Position numbers and translations under genes: made by a program. Positions 36,045-49,240 of a stretch of 64,000 bases of DNA are shown piece by piece; positions within the stretch are counted from its first letter, which is position 1, and the number at the start of each line of letters is the position of its first letter. The notes beneath the pieces are model-generated. The model searched no databases. It had not been told where the DNA came from and saw only the letters and a list, made by a program, of their open reading frames with translations. The stretch is from Sphagnum compactum (Eukaryota; Bryophyta; Sphagnopsida; Sphagnales): NCBI GenBank assembly GCA_965153455.1, contig OZ234504.1, positions 310,001 through 374,000 on the forward strand. The letters run 5' to 3'.

Positions 36045-39000
36045 TTTTTTACAATTTGTTGTAGAATTTTACAACCAAAAATAAACAATCATACACTCAT
36101 AGCTTGTGCCATTAAAATCAAAGAAGATGCATGTAAACTTACCTCCTTGGGTTATGAGTATTGATAAAATAAGTTCGAACAATTGAACATAAAATTATAC
36201 AACCACAAACATTATGTGAGTTGAAAGCACCATGGACTCAAGAACAAAGTACCTAAAAGTGAAAAGATGCCATTTGAAACTGAGAAGATAATAGATGTCA
36301 TGATTGTAAAGACGAGGATAAACAATTTTGCCTCTAGCATGGAAATTTGAACATTGTACTCTAAAACTTGACTTGACTTATTATTCAAATCTAAATGGGC
36401 AAACCTTTTAGTGTATATAAGATTCAACAAAATGTACATACAAGAAACGGTGCATACATGTAAAGTAGATGTTCATACAAGCAAACGAATTGAACAATTA
36501 TTCAAAACTTTAGCTTTTGACCTGTGATGTTTAAAGTTAATGCTTAGGATGGAATTTCAAAATTCTTGACCCCAACCTTCCTTCGTACGACATCCTTCCG
36601 ATTGGGTGATATGGAGGTCTCTTGAACCCACCAATCAATGACTAATTTTTTTGCTACTTTTGATAGAGTATCAGATCTTTGAGCTCCCTTATAATTCAGT
36701 TAGAAAACATCATTCATAGTTTCATGCCATAATCGGACCAAAATTTGCAAAATATTACGACACAACCTCAATGATTTGAAAATAATTAAAAAAAAACATA
36801 AAATCTTCAAAATCTTGTCGCACTTAGCTAAGCCATTGTTATTCACCTACAAAGCTTTCCAAGCTCAATGGAAAATTTCAAAATGAAGTTGTAGCTCAAA
36901 GAAGTTAAGGACTAGGTGTTTCAAAGAAAATGTGCATTATGCAACTTGCTTCACAATGGGGGGCACCATTTTGACCTAATGGTATAATGGGAAAACATCT
37001 TTGCACCCCTAATCAATGGTTTAGATGTATTCCTTTCTTTAAAGGCACACATTAATGGTTTAGATTAACTACTTTTCAAGATATGTGAAATTGATAGTCT
37101 TGATGCAATATTGCATATATGAAATTTAGGTTATAGATTTTGGTTTCAATTTTTAAAAAATATTTTACATGTTTAAATATTTATTAAATTAATTTTTACA
37201 AGTGTTTAATATCTATTATATATATATATACACATCCCATATATTCATATATTGATTATGTATTATTTAATGTATATATAATTTAAATTCATCATTTAGA
37301 CATGAAATAAATTGGACATTTTCATATTATTTAATGAAAGAATCCATGCATTTATTTTAAAGTTTTAAGAAATTTATTGCTTTAATTATAAATTAATAAA
37401 TATCAAAGTCTAGATTCAAATTCAAGAATCTTTGTCAGCATGCAAGTTGATGGTTTTTGACGTAAATTATATCAAACATACATATAATACAACAAAAGTT
37501 GATTTTAAATTGGATGATTTCTTCATTATAATGGTCAATTAAACACTTACTTAAAACAGAAAACAACCATTAGAAGCACATTTTAGTGCTTTTGCATTTC
37601 CATGATTGTTACATATTAGGTTGTTAAACCCCAAAATATAAAATGATGATGGTAAAAATGTAGGATTTTTTTATTACATCAATTTTGAAGCTATAATAGT
37701 TATAACAAAACCCAAACAATTGTTAAAAAAATAATGGTTCTTTAAAAAGAGAATGCACCCACTATTTCTTCCTTTTCTGACATGTTGAATTTGTTTTCTT
37801 CTTCATGAATCAAAGCATCAAAGTTATGTTGTTGCATCAAACTTGTTGATTCCAATGCAACTTTCTATCAAGGTTTAAATTCTTGACTCCTTTATCTAAA
37901 CTCAACTTGTGAATTTGCATTTCAATTTAACGTTCTTTTGTCTTGGAATTTCATTGCAAACTATTGGTGTGCTTTTGTGCTTCTCTAATTTGCACTTCAC
38001 AAGGAATTATCGGTGTTGCTTGAAGCGTTATGTGACTTGTAGGTTTCTCTTTTATCCACGGATGTTTCTGTTATAAACGTTATAAACTGTTGATCTATTT
38101 GATTTGCACTCAAATTGTTGTTGATGGCAGTTCCATTTTCCACTTGTTCATGTATTATAACCTAATTTAATTGTTTCCTCAGACTTTCAATTATAAATTT
38201 ATTTTCCATTTCTCCATATTTTAATTCAAATCTGAACAAATTTTTACATTAGAACAAAATCTTCATAGTTAACCCACTTTGTTTAGATTTGTTTCGTGAA
38301 CAAAAACTTATTATTAAGATTTGAAAAAAAAAACAAAAAATGAACTAAAATTTATTATCAATTTTTAGAAACAAAAATTTGGGCAACAAAACATAAATGA
38401 CATTTTGAATTTCAAAATGAATTCAGGCCCTAAGATGGTTGTCAAATGGTAAATACAAAATTCCTATCTTATATTTAAATCTAAATCTAGACAAAAATCT
38501 ATCACAAAACTAATATTAATAAAATATCTTCATTCAAATCTACTCATATTTAGTTTCAAAATTTAAATCTAATCATGGAAGTATGAGAAAAACAACAAAA
38601 CAACAAAACAAATATGGCTGTGGAATTGAAGCTTTTAAAAAAAATAAAATGCTTTTGTTTCATACTTCATCAAAACTCAATGTTCTACAATGCTTCATTC
38701 TCCTTCTCTTCCCAAAAGATAATTTAAAAAAAAATTCTTGTGATCTATTCAAATTCAAATAGTGACAAAAATTATGTAAACTAGCTAGTAATTCCTAGAA
38801 TAGTAACTAGGTAATTAAAAATATACTAACTAATTATTATAGTGAGTAATTATTCCCTTAACATCTCAACTTAGTTATCTCCTAACAAAAAAAATTGGTT
38901 CATAAAAAGGTTATCTATCCTTCTCTAGGAGAGCTTTGAAAAATTATTGATTATGTTTTGTAAGAAGTATTTGCACGTGTTTAGAGATCTACAATTTTCT

Positions 39001-42000
39001 ATAGAAATTGTGTTCGATATCCTAAGAATTCCATATTTAAAAAATTGATGTAACTTTAGGTATTGTTTGGAAGCAAGGAATATGAGTTACATAGCCTAAA
39101 TAATTCATTCATTTAGTCTTTGTCTGTTTTTTTCTCTCGCTTAAATATTAAATAAATTACAACATTTTTGAATGACTTATGTATTTATTCCAATGACAAA
39201 TCCTTATTTTGGTAAACGGCATAACAAAAGTTTGTATATGTCTAAGCGATTAGGATTATAAGGCTACAAAAATGATATGCTTGTGTGTTGCCCAACACAT
39301 CAATGTCTCCTTCAAGGATTAGGAAAGAGAAATCAGTCTTGAAAACTTGGTCCATTTGTAGGCCTAATGTCATGGAGAACATGATTTATGAAAATTTCAA
39401 ATATCATCGTGATCCTTTTAACTATTGGGGATGACATCTTGTTAATGTCTTTTGAGATGGGTAACTAATTCTTCCCAAATTAAAGGATACCAATAGTCCT
39501 ATACTAATAGGTACTACTTTTGTAACAAATGCAAGTTCCACTAAACTGACTTAGGTAGTGACTACTTTAATGATGAAGACCACCTTGCCACCTAACACTT
39601 CTAAAGTCTCCAATGTCGGAATAGCCCCAAGTTGCCTTTTATTGTAAGGTGTGCCAAATATGTGTTGAACTATCACTTCCTTTTTCATTAGATTTTTCCA
39701 ACAAGAGCTTTGGCAAATTGATTTCAACAGTAGGGAAAATAGTTCAATAAGTAGTAATATGACCTCAATAACATTGCTTTTCTTGCCTATAGGCCTTGAA
39801 ACCTTCCTAAATGAATAGTTCCACCTTGGTTTTGATACCAATCCAAAGTTCCTTGAACATTTCGCCCTTGTTTTTCCTTGTCCAAAATAATCAAGTTTAA
39901 CCAAAAATTAACAAGTTACTTAGGTTTAGTTTAATTTAACTTAATTTAGCCAAGTTTTGCTAATAAATTGTCACAATTAGATTGCATGAATTAAATAACA
40001 AAAAATTATAAAAGTATAATAAAATTCATAACTTATTGCAATAAATTTACCATAAATATTAATTCAATATGAAATTCAATTTCTGTAAAAAAATTTAAAT
40101 TTAAATAACCAATGTATTATAAGTCATGTACGACAATGAAATGAAAAATTATGATAGGACCTAAATTATTGATATTTTCATAAATTATTCATTGTAATTG
40201 GCCTTATGTTGATAAATGATCCAAATGAACTAAATTTGGAAAACAATTGTGGTGTTAAAGTTTGACAAATTTTTCAAAATTTTAAGCATTTTTTTTTCTG
40301 AATTTACACCAAAAAATCCAATTAGAAAAATTGCCACAAAGTGCTGAAAATTCTGAAAAGAATTCTTTAGAATGAACTACCATAGTTAACATATTTGATC
40401 CTGAATTCAATCCCCAATTATGATGACATGTTTCCATGCCCAATTTCCACATTAGGGACCCCTAAATGAAATTCAACAAAATTTTCAATAATTATGATTA
40501 TAATTTTCAAAATTTTCATTATTGATTTTTTTTGAAAAATTGTAATTAAATCAAATAAAATTGAAAAATATATTTAAATAATAAATTGGGGACATGGGTT
40601 TATGTGATCATCAAAAAATATGACACAAAATGAACCTAAGAATGGAAAAGTGGTATTCTGTGTTGAGTCACTTGACTCAAGAAATGGAGTTGATGGGTGC
40701 TTACAGAATAGATCATAATGTCATCAATTGTGAACAAGATCTGGTTTTCCTTTTTTATTTCATTTTATTTTTTTGCATAAATAATTAACATTCTATTCAT
40801 TGGAAGTACACAAATGTAGCATGAGGTTATATTACACATGTGTAACATATTCCAAAAACTAATGGAGATAACCCAACTCAAAACACTATTTTAGGAGATT
40901 AGTAATTGATGATTGTTGGACAAGTGAAACCAACAAGTGAAACCACCTAGTAGCTTTGTTACATTTTTTTTCTTCAAATGTCTGACATTGCTATAAAAAG
41001 AATGCAAGGTTCAAAGATGAACATTATTGTAATTTTTAAAAAAAATTGTGTACTTTTTTTCATGTAGGTGGATGTCATTGGTTGGTTCTTTGGGGGTGGG
41101 GTCAAAATAGGTTGAGGTTGTATGGAAAAAGTGAACATAGAATTGAAGGTGATTGAAATTGTTAGGTTATCCTTCTCGCCTTCTGTTAGGTACTCTTGCA
41201 CATTTTGTGGAATAGTGTAGTACTTATGTCAATTGGAGACTTCATCCTTGCCAAGTATGGGTGTGAATTAGATCTTTCTAGCATTGATCCAAGAGGACTT
41301 GAAGCAACTTCTAGTTGGATTTTTTTTGGGATGTAGGTTCTAAAATGGTTATTCCATCAAGATTGTTGCAAAGGTGAATGGTTTAGGTTAAGGACGATCT
41401 GAGATACTAAAAGTAATTGCATGAATGGAAGTCACATTATTGTAGTTCACCTTGTACATGTGTTTCATATTGAAACTTACATGGAATTGATTATTGCAAG
41501 TAATTCATTTGTGCATGTTTTGGTGATTGGGTTGGTGGTAGTTTTGTGCACTATTAGATCATTTCTATCGTTCCTTGGGCATCACATTGAGGTGAGGGAC
41601 TTGGTGGTTAAACATGCATCTAATTTTTATTTGTGATTTTGCCCTTTCTAATATCTATGGCTACAATCTAGCTTATTGACAAAGGAAAATGATCAATGGT
41701 AAAAGAATTCCTTGGTAAAGGATTGTTCATGCAACAAACAAAAATAAGAAGAGCTCAAGGTGAGGAGGTCAACAATAACAAGAGAAAGGCAAACACAAGC
41801 ATGTGTAGCTTTGAAGGAATCTAATATGGGTGGGTGTGATTTTAGATAGGTTTGGAGTTTTAGTGTTACTTGTCGACTCTTGATGTTGTTTGGAGCTAAT
41901 AGAGGAAGCTGATATTGAGGAGGTCCCCAACAGAACGTGAAACATATCTTGAAAAAAGCTACTAGATTGAAATGGAGTGGTAGGAGGTTACATTTTTTTC

Positions 42001-45000
42001 ATGGTGATTGTCAAATTAGTTGCTCACAAGAGTGTTTGTTGGATGAGCAAGGGAGGTCACTATTAGTAATGCTACAATCTTGGAGTAGGTTCTTCACAGA
42101 GGTGAAAAAGTCAAATTTTTTAATAAAGATATCAATGCACTATGGATATATCCTTAGAAGGTTGTCACACCCAACACAGATTCCATTGTTGCGGATGGAG
42201 CTTAATCCTGCAATGGGCTATTCAACAAATTGCTTTGTTCAACTCTTTGTGCAACATGTTTAGCAGATCCTTTTTGTGGAAAAGCGGGCTAGAGCTTTAG
42301 ACACTTTTAGAAAAATGGGGAAAGGGTTTTCAGAGTGTGTGAGATCAGACCTGAAGCAGCATGTTAGGAGGTTGTTGAGCCCTTGAAGAGCTTGACTCAA
42401 GAGTTTCAGGAGATGAAAGGAGGGATAGGGAGTATTTCCAGGTTGAGTTTTGTCAAGGGGCCTTACTAGTATAATACTGTAGTGTCACAAGGCTTCATGG
42501 GTGTAACAATCTTGATCTTTTTTTGCCCACCTCAATTATCTTCTTGTGCTACTGATCTGGTCACATTTGTTTCTTCTGACACGTTCACACCTCATATTGT
42601 CCTGAAACAATCTTATAATTGTACACCCTATGTTCCTACATTTGCTACACTATGACCTATCTCTGGTTCTAGTATTCTTTGAAAGCTTTTAGTGATAATC
42701 CATGACATGTACTCATCTCAAAAAAAGTTCACGAAGAACTTCAATGAAATTCTTCCTAAAACCAAAATTCTCAAAACAAACCAGAGTTTGATAAATTAGA
42801 AATCAAATCCCTGGGATGGTTGCCAAATGGGAAAAAAAAACTTTTTATCTTCTTGATTCTGTGTTATTTTTATTCTATTTCATATGTTCATATTCTTTCT
42901 AATCTGAATAAATAAATAACAATTTAAATCTATACTATCTTAATTTTTCTTCTTATCATTTCTTTTATGCTCTGATTGCTCTGATATGTGTTTACAAAAA
43001 CAAAAAAAAGTAAAATTTAGAATGAGAGAAAATAAAAACTTCATCTTCTGGAATGCTTAAAACTACTAAACTTTCAGAATAGAAACAAAAGTAAAAGTCT
43101 CAACAAGTTTCAAAAGAATTAAAAGAACTTTCTAAAACCAATTTGAACTAAATTATATACATATTCAAGTTCAAATTCAAATATGTTCAGTCTAACTAAT
43201 ATGTATCTAGTAATCTAACCAGTAATTGATGTAGCTGATGTAACCCATAATGGATGTAATTGATCGTTGATTTAAACAATTACTTATGAAATGTAAACAG
43301 AAGTAAGAAAATTATTTAACACTCTCCTGTAGCCAAACTTGGTTAAGTCTCCTTCTGGAGGATCACCAATCTACCTACCTTGGAAAAAAAACCCTAGCAC
43401 TTTTGATCAAAAATTTGAAAATTAGACAGCTTGGGGGTATATTTTTAAAACATCAAGCAAGTACATTGGCTGAGCAATTTTCTTTTCCTAACTATGTTTG
43501 CCTAGACCGAGTTTACAGCCATTCTCATTCCTATGTTATTCAACAAGCAGAATAGTGGCTAGGAGAGGTCTCCATATTACAAACAAATAAATTTTGATAA
43601 GTTTGGAATCATAACAAGTGAAGAAAGTCTTGCAAACTAGCTTCAATATCTCATTTCAGTCCAGACTACTCCAAAAATACAACACCTTTTAGTCTCTTTA
43701 AACTAGAAAATTTACCAAACTTCACCACACTTTGCATCAAAATTGCAAACCTCCACAGGCTTTGGATCCTGAAGCCTAAATACAAGCAACAATTTAATGA
43801 AAGCATTCTTCTAGGGACAAGAAAATAGAAGAAAATAAAAGGCGACATAAAAAGTGAAGTTCAAAACAGAGAAGCAAAACGATGATGGGTACCTGAACAG
43901 ACATTGTTCTTCTCAAATGCTAAAATGCTAACAACGAAATTGCAGTCATCAAACCTTCGCGAGAAGCTCCCCCAAAACACTCTATTTGTGGCAAAAAATA
44001 CAATGCGCACCCTATGCTTCTCGCAAAATATGTAGGCTTTTGATGCAGAAATTTAGCTCTTGTTCCAAAACAGACGTTTAAGAAACTCTGAAAGTTTATA
44101 TTAAAATCAAATTTTTAAAAAAAGCAGGGAGAAGAAGAAAGAACACCAATTACAGGAAGAAAAAAAGGAAAAATTTGCTGAGCTGAAAAGAACAATAGGA
44201 GGAAGAAAAGCATCAGTAACTTCAGATCTGATCAAAAGTCAGGGAAAAAGAGTAATAAGAAGAAATGTGTTACATGCTGCGAGGTGGTGCTCCAACTGAT
44301 AAGCTTGCATTGTGCCATTCAGGTCTATCTCCACTAAAAATTGGGTGGGAGTTATCACACTCCACAAACATAGTGCAACCCCCTACCGCTGTCCTTTTCC
44401 ACCCTATATTTCTGAGAAAGAAACAATGTCATGCACCTAGTATGGACCTTACTCCTAGACCTGCGCTCATATATATGACTGCAGGTTGAACATAGATCCA
44501 CACTACCTATATGGTCACCAGACTGCAAGCTCCTGGGATATGTCAGATGCGTGGCTGAATTGAATAATTGACAAAATCAAGGTGGCTCACACATCTAATG
44601 AATGAACCTTCAATCTTGACAAAATGCTATCACTTTCTACAACTTTCTAATGGATGCATCTCAGCACCAGCAGATCACCACAATGCACATTGTGAGTTTC
44701 TTACACAATACAGTAGCCCATCACTCCACATTAACACTATCAGCCAACACTGCAGATCCTTGAAATATGCCATCTTCTTTGCTGATCAAAATTTTTGCAC
44801 ATGAAGTCTCAGACTGAAACAGAACTTGCCTAGGATCTCTACAACCCAGCTCCAAAAATCCTCACACACTCTGCCAGTAACCATACTCAGCTCAGGTTTT
44901 CCAAATGCAATTCTGTGAACGAAATTCGTTGCATACCTCCTCATACAACATTGATGCACATCCAATCAATGACAGCAACAACTCTCCAACATGCCCCAGA

Positions 45001-45240
45001 CTTAGCTCAAGTTCATACCTCCCTGTTCAAAGTCATCACCCACACACTTCTCTTCCTATATTTGCAGCTTCCCCAAAAAGGTCACTCCAGCCAGCCAAGA
45101 TCACCAAAGCAAATCATATGACAATTAACTAATCCCAAATGTATTTACTGGTCTCATTAAGAAAATGCAGGTTCTAGAAAGATCAAGGACACTTAAGGCC
45201 TACTCATCCTCATTTTGGATAATAAGTAAAAATAAAAAAT
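36045..45240. other. A+T-rich DNA without a recognisable gene
   Basis: I read ORFs such as 39551-39904 (minus) and 41937-42263 (plus) and recognise no domain. There is a short TATATA tract near 37218-37231. Nothing here supports a gene call. Decayed retroelements are likely but I cannot name one. Confidence 0.5.
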
Positions 45241-45261
45241 AGACTTCATGAATGTTTTTCC

Positions 45262-45550
45262 ATTGCAATGGTATATAGTATGGGTCGATGTACTGGTCTC
45301 AAGTACACTACCAGGCTGGTATGACCTGAGGCAATAACGCCCACTCCCCCCTCCTAATACTACTGAGGTAATACCAGCTTCAGACTAGTCTCATACCAGC
45401 CTCATTCCAGCCAAAACCCAGTTCCAGGTATTGGGTATTAATGGAATCTGACTGATATGAAAGTTTTAATAAAGGATCCAATTCCAAGACCAGGCTGGTG
45501 TGAAAGATTTAAAGGGACCCAATACCAGGACCAGCTTGTATAATGTCAAA
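45262..45550. repeat. TACCAG/CTGGTA-rich repeat, left of the kinase
   Basis: Repeated ACCAGGCTGGT, ATACCAG and TGAGGTAATACCAG words. A similar array lies at 48720-48985 on the other side of the kinase gene, in roughly inverted orientation. Confidence 0.65.
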
Positions 45551-45743
45551 AGGGTAATGAATTTTTGTACAAAATACAGAAAATTTAGTTGAAATTACTT
45601 TGAAAAGAAATAAATTTCCAAGATTTTTTAGTAAAAAATGTTGAAATTTTGTGAAACCTTGCCACCCAGTTTACAATAATGAAAAATAACTCTCTGATCA
45701 AGATAATTACACTTTGCACAATAAAGATTATAAGCACATGATA

Positions 45744-46425
45744 CAATAAACCCCCATTATAAACACAACTGTTTTAGTCACATTCTTATTTGTGTCACAC
45801 AGTTTTTGGTAACCATCTGTTTTAGTAAGAAACATCATTTTTATAATCATTATCACACTCATTGGTAGCAGAAAATATTTGCAATTTTTAAAAAAATTTT
45901 TGATTATAATGGGAGAAATCTAGGGCAACTATTAAGATTTTATAAATTGTAATTGTCTTTGGCAATGTTTGTGTTGCTTTGTGTTCAAGTTGTGCAAATT
46001 AACAACAATGAACCTTGTTGAAGAGAGAGAGAAAAAAAAAAACTTTCTAATGCAAACAAGCAAAAGATATGTGAACTTGTGAAAAAAGCACAAAATTTTG
46101 ATTAAAATAATATAATTAATAAATTACACAGGCTAATAGTTAAAGAATTCAAATTGAATGTAAATAGTCAGATTAAAATAAGCAGAAATCACAAACTTCT
46201 TCACATTTAATAATACATAATAAAACTTAAAATAACCCATCTAAAAATTTTAAACAATTGGCACCTTCATTCTAACATAAAAGAGCTATTTTGTAATTTT
46301 TTTTTGGTTTATAGTCACAATCTTGTAAGAGTTTATATGGAATGTGACTATGCACTTTTAAATTACAATTTGTTAGTGTCACAAAAAAAAGTGGTCAAGG
46401 GCGTGATTATAAAGAGGGTTTACTG
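45744..46425. mobile_element. pogo/Emigrant-like TIR element (682 bp, non-autonomous)
   Basis: The left end CAATAAACCCCCATTATAAA and the inverted right end CAGTAAACCCTCTTTATAAT match over most positions, and both ends are bordered by TA (45742-45743 and 46426-46427). This resembles the terminal repeats of plant Emigrant/Lemi (pogo-type, Tc1/mariner superfamily), which also use TA targets. Subterminal TAGTCACATTC words occur near both ends. No transposase ORF. Confidence 0.72.
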
Positions 46426-46777
46426 TAATTACCTTGTAATACCAATGACTATAGTTCAATGGTCTTAAAAACATATTATCAAAACCTAAAGCATGAAACC
46501 CCCATTTAGTCTCCTTAGAAGTTTAACCATTAACCCTAAACCTAAAAAAGCAGCCATTTTGTCACCTCATTTGGATGTGGACCTGTTTTTGGGGTCTTTG
46601 AAAGTCGGTTGGAAGGTTTTTCTCCATCGTTTTCTGCCGCATGAGCTTCCAAGACACTGCGTGCGCTTTTGCTCAGGAATCGGTGTGCTCAGCTGCAAGC
46701 CCAAATACGCTTCATCAGTAATGTGCCACATCTACAATGTAGAAAGCGCAACGATTGCCTCATCAAAAAGAGAAAGT

Positions 46778-48415
46778 TCAGTACAGACCTAACAAAACCA
46801 GTTTTATTTCCTGGAGAGTCTTGCAGATGTCGGAGAAACTGGGGCGTCGCTCTGGATTCGGGTCCCAACAGTCATTGATCAAATCAAGTAGTTTTGGAGG
46901 ATAGGTGTCTGAAGGCAGGTGTGGCCTTTCATTCCTTGGTGCCGATATCCTCTCAGTGAGTTTACAACAAGGGTCAGGAAAGGGACATGACGTACCAGAG
47001 AGAATTTGTGAGCATACTATTGCAAAGCTATAAGCATCAGCTTCTTTTGCGCGATACCTCGGCAAGCCGCCTTCTTCTTTAGGATAGGCTTCTGGTGCCC
47101 TCCAGTACCTTGCACCACAAACCCGAGATTGTTCTTCAGTTTGGGAGGTAAGCTTAAGCTTGGCCAAACCAAAGTCACACAGCTTGACATCTCCATAGCC
47201 ATCAGCAGCAAGGTCAGTGTCGTCGATGGGAGACACCAAGATGTTATTAGGTTTGAGGTCGCGGTGAACGACGTCTTGTCGATGCAAGTAGTCCATACCG
47301 GAAGCAATTTGTGAAATGATGTGGAGTGCTGCCATAGGAGTAAACGGAAATTTTCGTGTGTGGCTTGAATCAACATGTTGGTCGATGAACTCTTGGAGAT
47401 TCATGGGCATGTATTCCATGACAATTGCCCACTCTTTTGAATCTTCATGTCGCTGACAACAAATGAACTTGACGACATGTGGATGGTTCAAATACGCCAT
47501 AACCCCAGCCTCTTTCTGAAATTCACGCTTGTGTTCTTCAGTGGTACAAATGAAGGACTTCTTGGCACATTCCAGACCGAACCATGTAAACTTATAAACG
47601 GATCCGTAGCTACCTTGTCCAAGATATTTCCCAATTGTCGCTCCGGGATCGTCGGCCGCAGCAAACCACGGAAGTCTCCCATCCTGATATGGTACATGTA
47701 GGAGAGTCTTGAGCGCAGTCAGGACATAAATTTGGAGTCGACAAAATCGTGCCTCGTCCTGGATCAGTTTTAATCTCAAGGTGTCTTGGTCGAGGTAGGA
47801 TGCAACCTCCAACTCGCGCTTCCACTCAGATTCCGCTATCTCCACATAATTCTGGATCCGGTTGGCTGCGCCAAGAAGGTCATTCCTGGGAAGAAGGACA
47901 AGCAGGCAAAATTCAAGGTCCGAAAGTGCCGCCTTAAAGGCCTGGTGCGCGTCGAGAAGCATGACGGCAGAGTTCGACGAGGCCTCTTGTCGGCAAGAAG
48001 ACAGAAGACAGCTCGCATTAAGCACAACACGGTAGTACTCTTTGCGTATTGGCGCAGTCGGAGAAACGTGAACAAGTGCACCCGAGCGATTGAGCCTATC
48101 GGCAGTAGTCTTGAGCCGCAGTTGCAAGATACAGCACTGTCGGTGACTGAGAAACGCTGCACGCCACTCCTCCCGTCGGGCCTCCGCTCGGACTTCGGCG
48201 CGGAAGGTCCACTCGTCCTCTTCAGTCGCCAGGCAGCGCTGACTTGCCAGGGACGATCGCTCCCCCATCATCCTCTTTATCGCCATGATGGCTAGCACGG
48301 GTATCCTGAACGCCCATCCCGTCCGGTTGCGCAGCCTTACGTCCGCCGACGGGTGGACTAATTCCTCCGTTGCCATTGCCAGCCGCAAACCGAGTTCCAG
48401 ATAATCGCTCCCCAT
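46778..48415 (-). CDS. Protein kinase with unrecognised helical N-terminal region (545 aa)
   Basis: Intact and intronless. Residues 1-250 are mostly helical in character (HRQCCILQLRLKTTADRL; ANRIQNYVEIAESEWKREL) and belong to no family I can name. They loosely recall N-terminal helical domains of plant DUF1221-type or MLKL-like kinases. The kinase domain spans about 260-542: glycine loop GQGSYGSV 267-274, Lys285, Glu302, HRDLKPNN 384-391, DFG 414-416, APE 440-442 and a conserved C-lobe (PERRPSFSDI). All catalytic residues are present, so it should be an active Ser/Thr (or dual-specificity) kinase. HRDLKPNN fits Ser/Thr. The substrate is unknown. Start: first ATG after an upstream ORF that ends one base before it. 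The region is clearly more G+C-rich than its surroundings. It is the only intact non-transposon gene in the window. The lack of introns could mean a retrogene. Confidence 0.88.
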   Translation of the reverse strand: MGSDYLELGLRLAMATEELVHPSADVRLRNRTGWAFRIPVLAIMAIKRMMGERSSLASQRCLATEEDEWTFRAEVRAEARREEWRAAFLSHRQCCILQLRLKTTADRLNRSGALVHVSPTAPIRKEYYRVVLNASCLLSSCRQEASSNSAVMLLDAHQAFKAALSDLEFCLLVLLPRNDLLGAANRIQNYVEIAESEWKRELEVASYLDQDTLRLKLIQDEARFCRLQIYVLTALKTLLHVPYQDGRLPWFAAADDPGATIGKYLGQGSYGSVYKFTWFGLECAKKSFICTTEEHKREFQKEAGVMAYLNHPHVVKFICCQRHEDSKEWAIVMEYMPMNLQEFIDQHVDSSHTRKFPFTPMAALHIISQIASGMDYLHRQDVVHRDLKPNNILVSPIDDTDLAADGYGDVKLCDFGLAKLKLTSQTEEQSRVCGARYWRAPEAYPKEEGGLPRYRAKEADAYSFAIVCSQILSGTSCPFPDPCCKLTERISAPRNERPHLPSDTYPPKLLDLINDCWDPNPERRPSFSDICKTLQEIKLVLLGLY

Positions 48416-48416
48416 C

Positions 48417-48602
48417 CTAGAGTGCGAGCTTGCGACGCTCCCCGCTTTTGCTGGTGCTTCCTGTGTGTCGCTCGAAATGATAGTCGACCTTGGAATCGAA
48501 GGCTCCTTTCCGTGTGAAGAACCAGTCCGTGCTAGAGGGAACCAGAGTAAACAACCTGGAGGATTTGGGGGCTGGCCTGAATAGTTTCTCAGTGGGGTTC
48601 AT
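48417..48602 (-). CDS. Upstream ORF (61 codons) ahead of the kinase
   Basis: ATG at 48602, starting MNPTEKLFRPAPKSSRL, ends with TAG at 48417-48419. The kinase ATG follows after a single base, in another frame. It may be a regulatory uORF, or the remains of an N-terminal coding piece put out of frame. Not recognised by similarity. Confidence 0.35.
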   Translation of the reverse strand: MNPTEKLFRPAPKSSRLFTLVPSSTDWFFTRKGAFDSKVDYHFERHTGSTSKSGERRKLAL

Positions 48603-48719
48603 GTCCCATATTTAATACTTTTACTATCTTTTTCCCGTCAGTGGCAAGACATTAATAAGTTGAGTCCGTGCACGCGTAAAGCACTGACGCGGTAAATAGG
48701 ACACTGATAGTGGTAGGCT

Positions 48720-48985
48720 TTACAAAGAGTAATTTCCAGTGTTAGTCTGGTATCAACTTACTTTGATACCAGCTGGTACTGGTGTTGGCACTTTATCATG
48801 TTTTTATACCAGACTGGTACTGGGCATTGGTTATTTTTATATTTTTTGATACCAGGCAAGTACTGGTATCCGGTTCAATACTGATTTTGGGGCTCATATA
48901 TGTCTGGTATATAGACTGGTATTACCTCAAGTCCCTACCAGGTTGTACTGGTATTACGCTGGTACCAGACTAAGTATCTCCACCA
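48720..48985. repeat. CTGGTA/TACCAG-rich repeat, right of the kinase
   Basis: Many TACCAGNCTGGTA-like palindromic words (GATACCAGCTGGTACTGG; ATACCAGACTGGTACTGG). It is similar in vocabulary to 45262-45550. Confidence 0.7.
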
Positions 48986-49240
48986 ACGCTCAGTATATGA
49001 CCCTGCACTCAAAATCTTCAATGAGGTTCATAAGTCGAATCCATCTACTGGAAGACGCGAGGCTCTAAACGCCCGTAGCGAGCTCTGTCCGACGCGGTTT
49101 TGCTTGTCTTTTTGCACACCTTTTCCAGCCTTGCACAGTTCTGCAAGAAACCATGCAGCCCGGTTTTCAATGTTCAAAACAAGCGGAGAACATTCTGTTT
49201 TTCTTCATTGCCAATGTTCTGTGCACTTATTTTGCATTAC

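Noticed and set aside
39551-39904. 117-codon minus ORF
   Set aside because: No domain, low-complexity composition, no splice or promoter context that I can see.
41937-42263. 108-codon ORF and its neighbours as a gene or LINE
   Set aside because: No motif recognised, interrupted on both sides, A+T-rich context.
47786-48295. 169-codon ORF on the plus strand
   Set aside because: Antisense of the kinase N-terminal region; the kinase frame has clear catalytic motifs.
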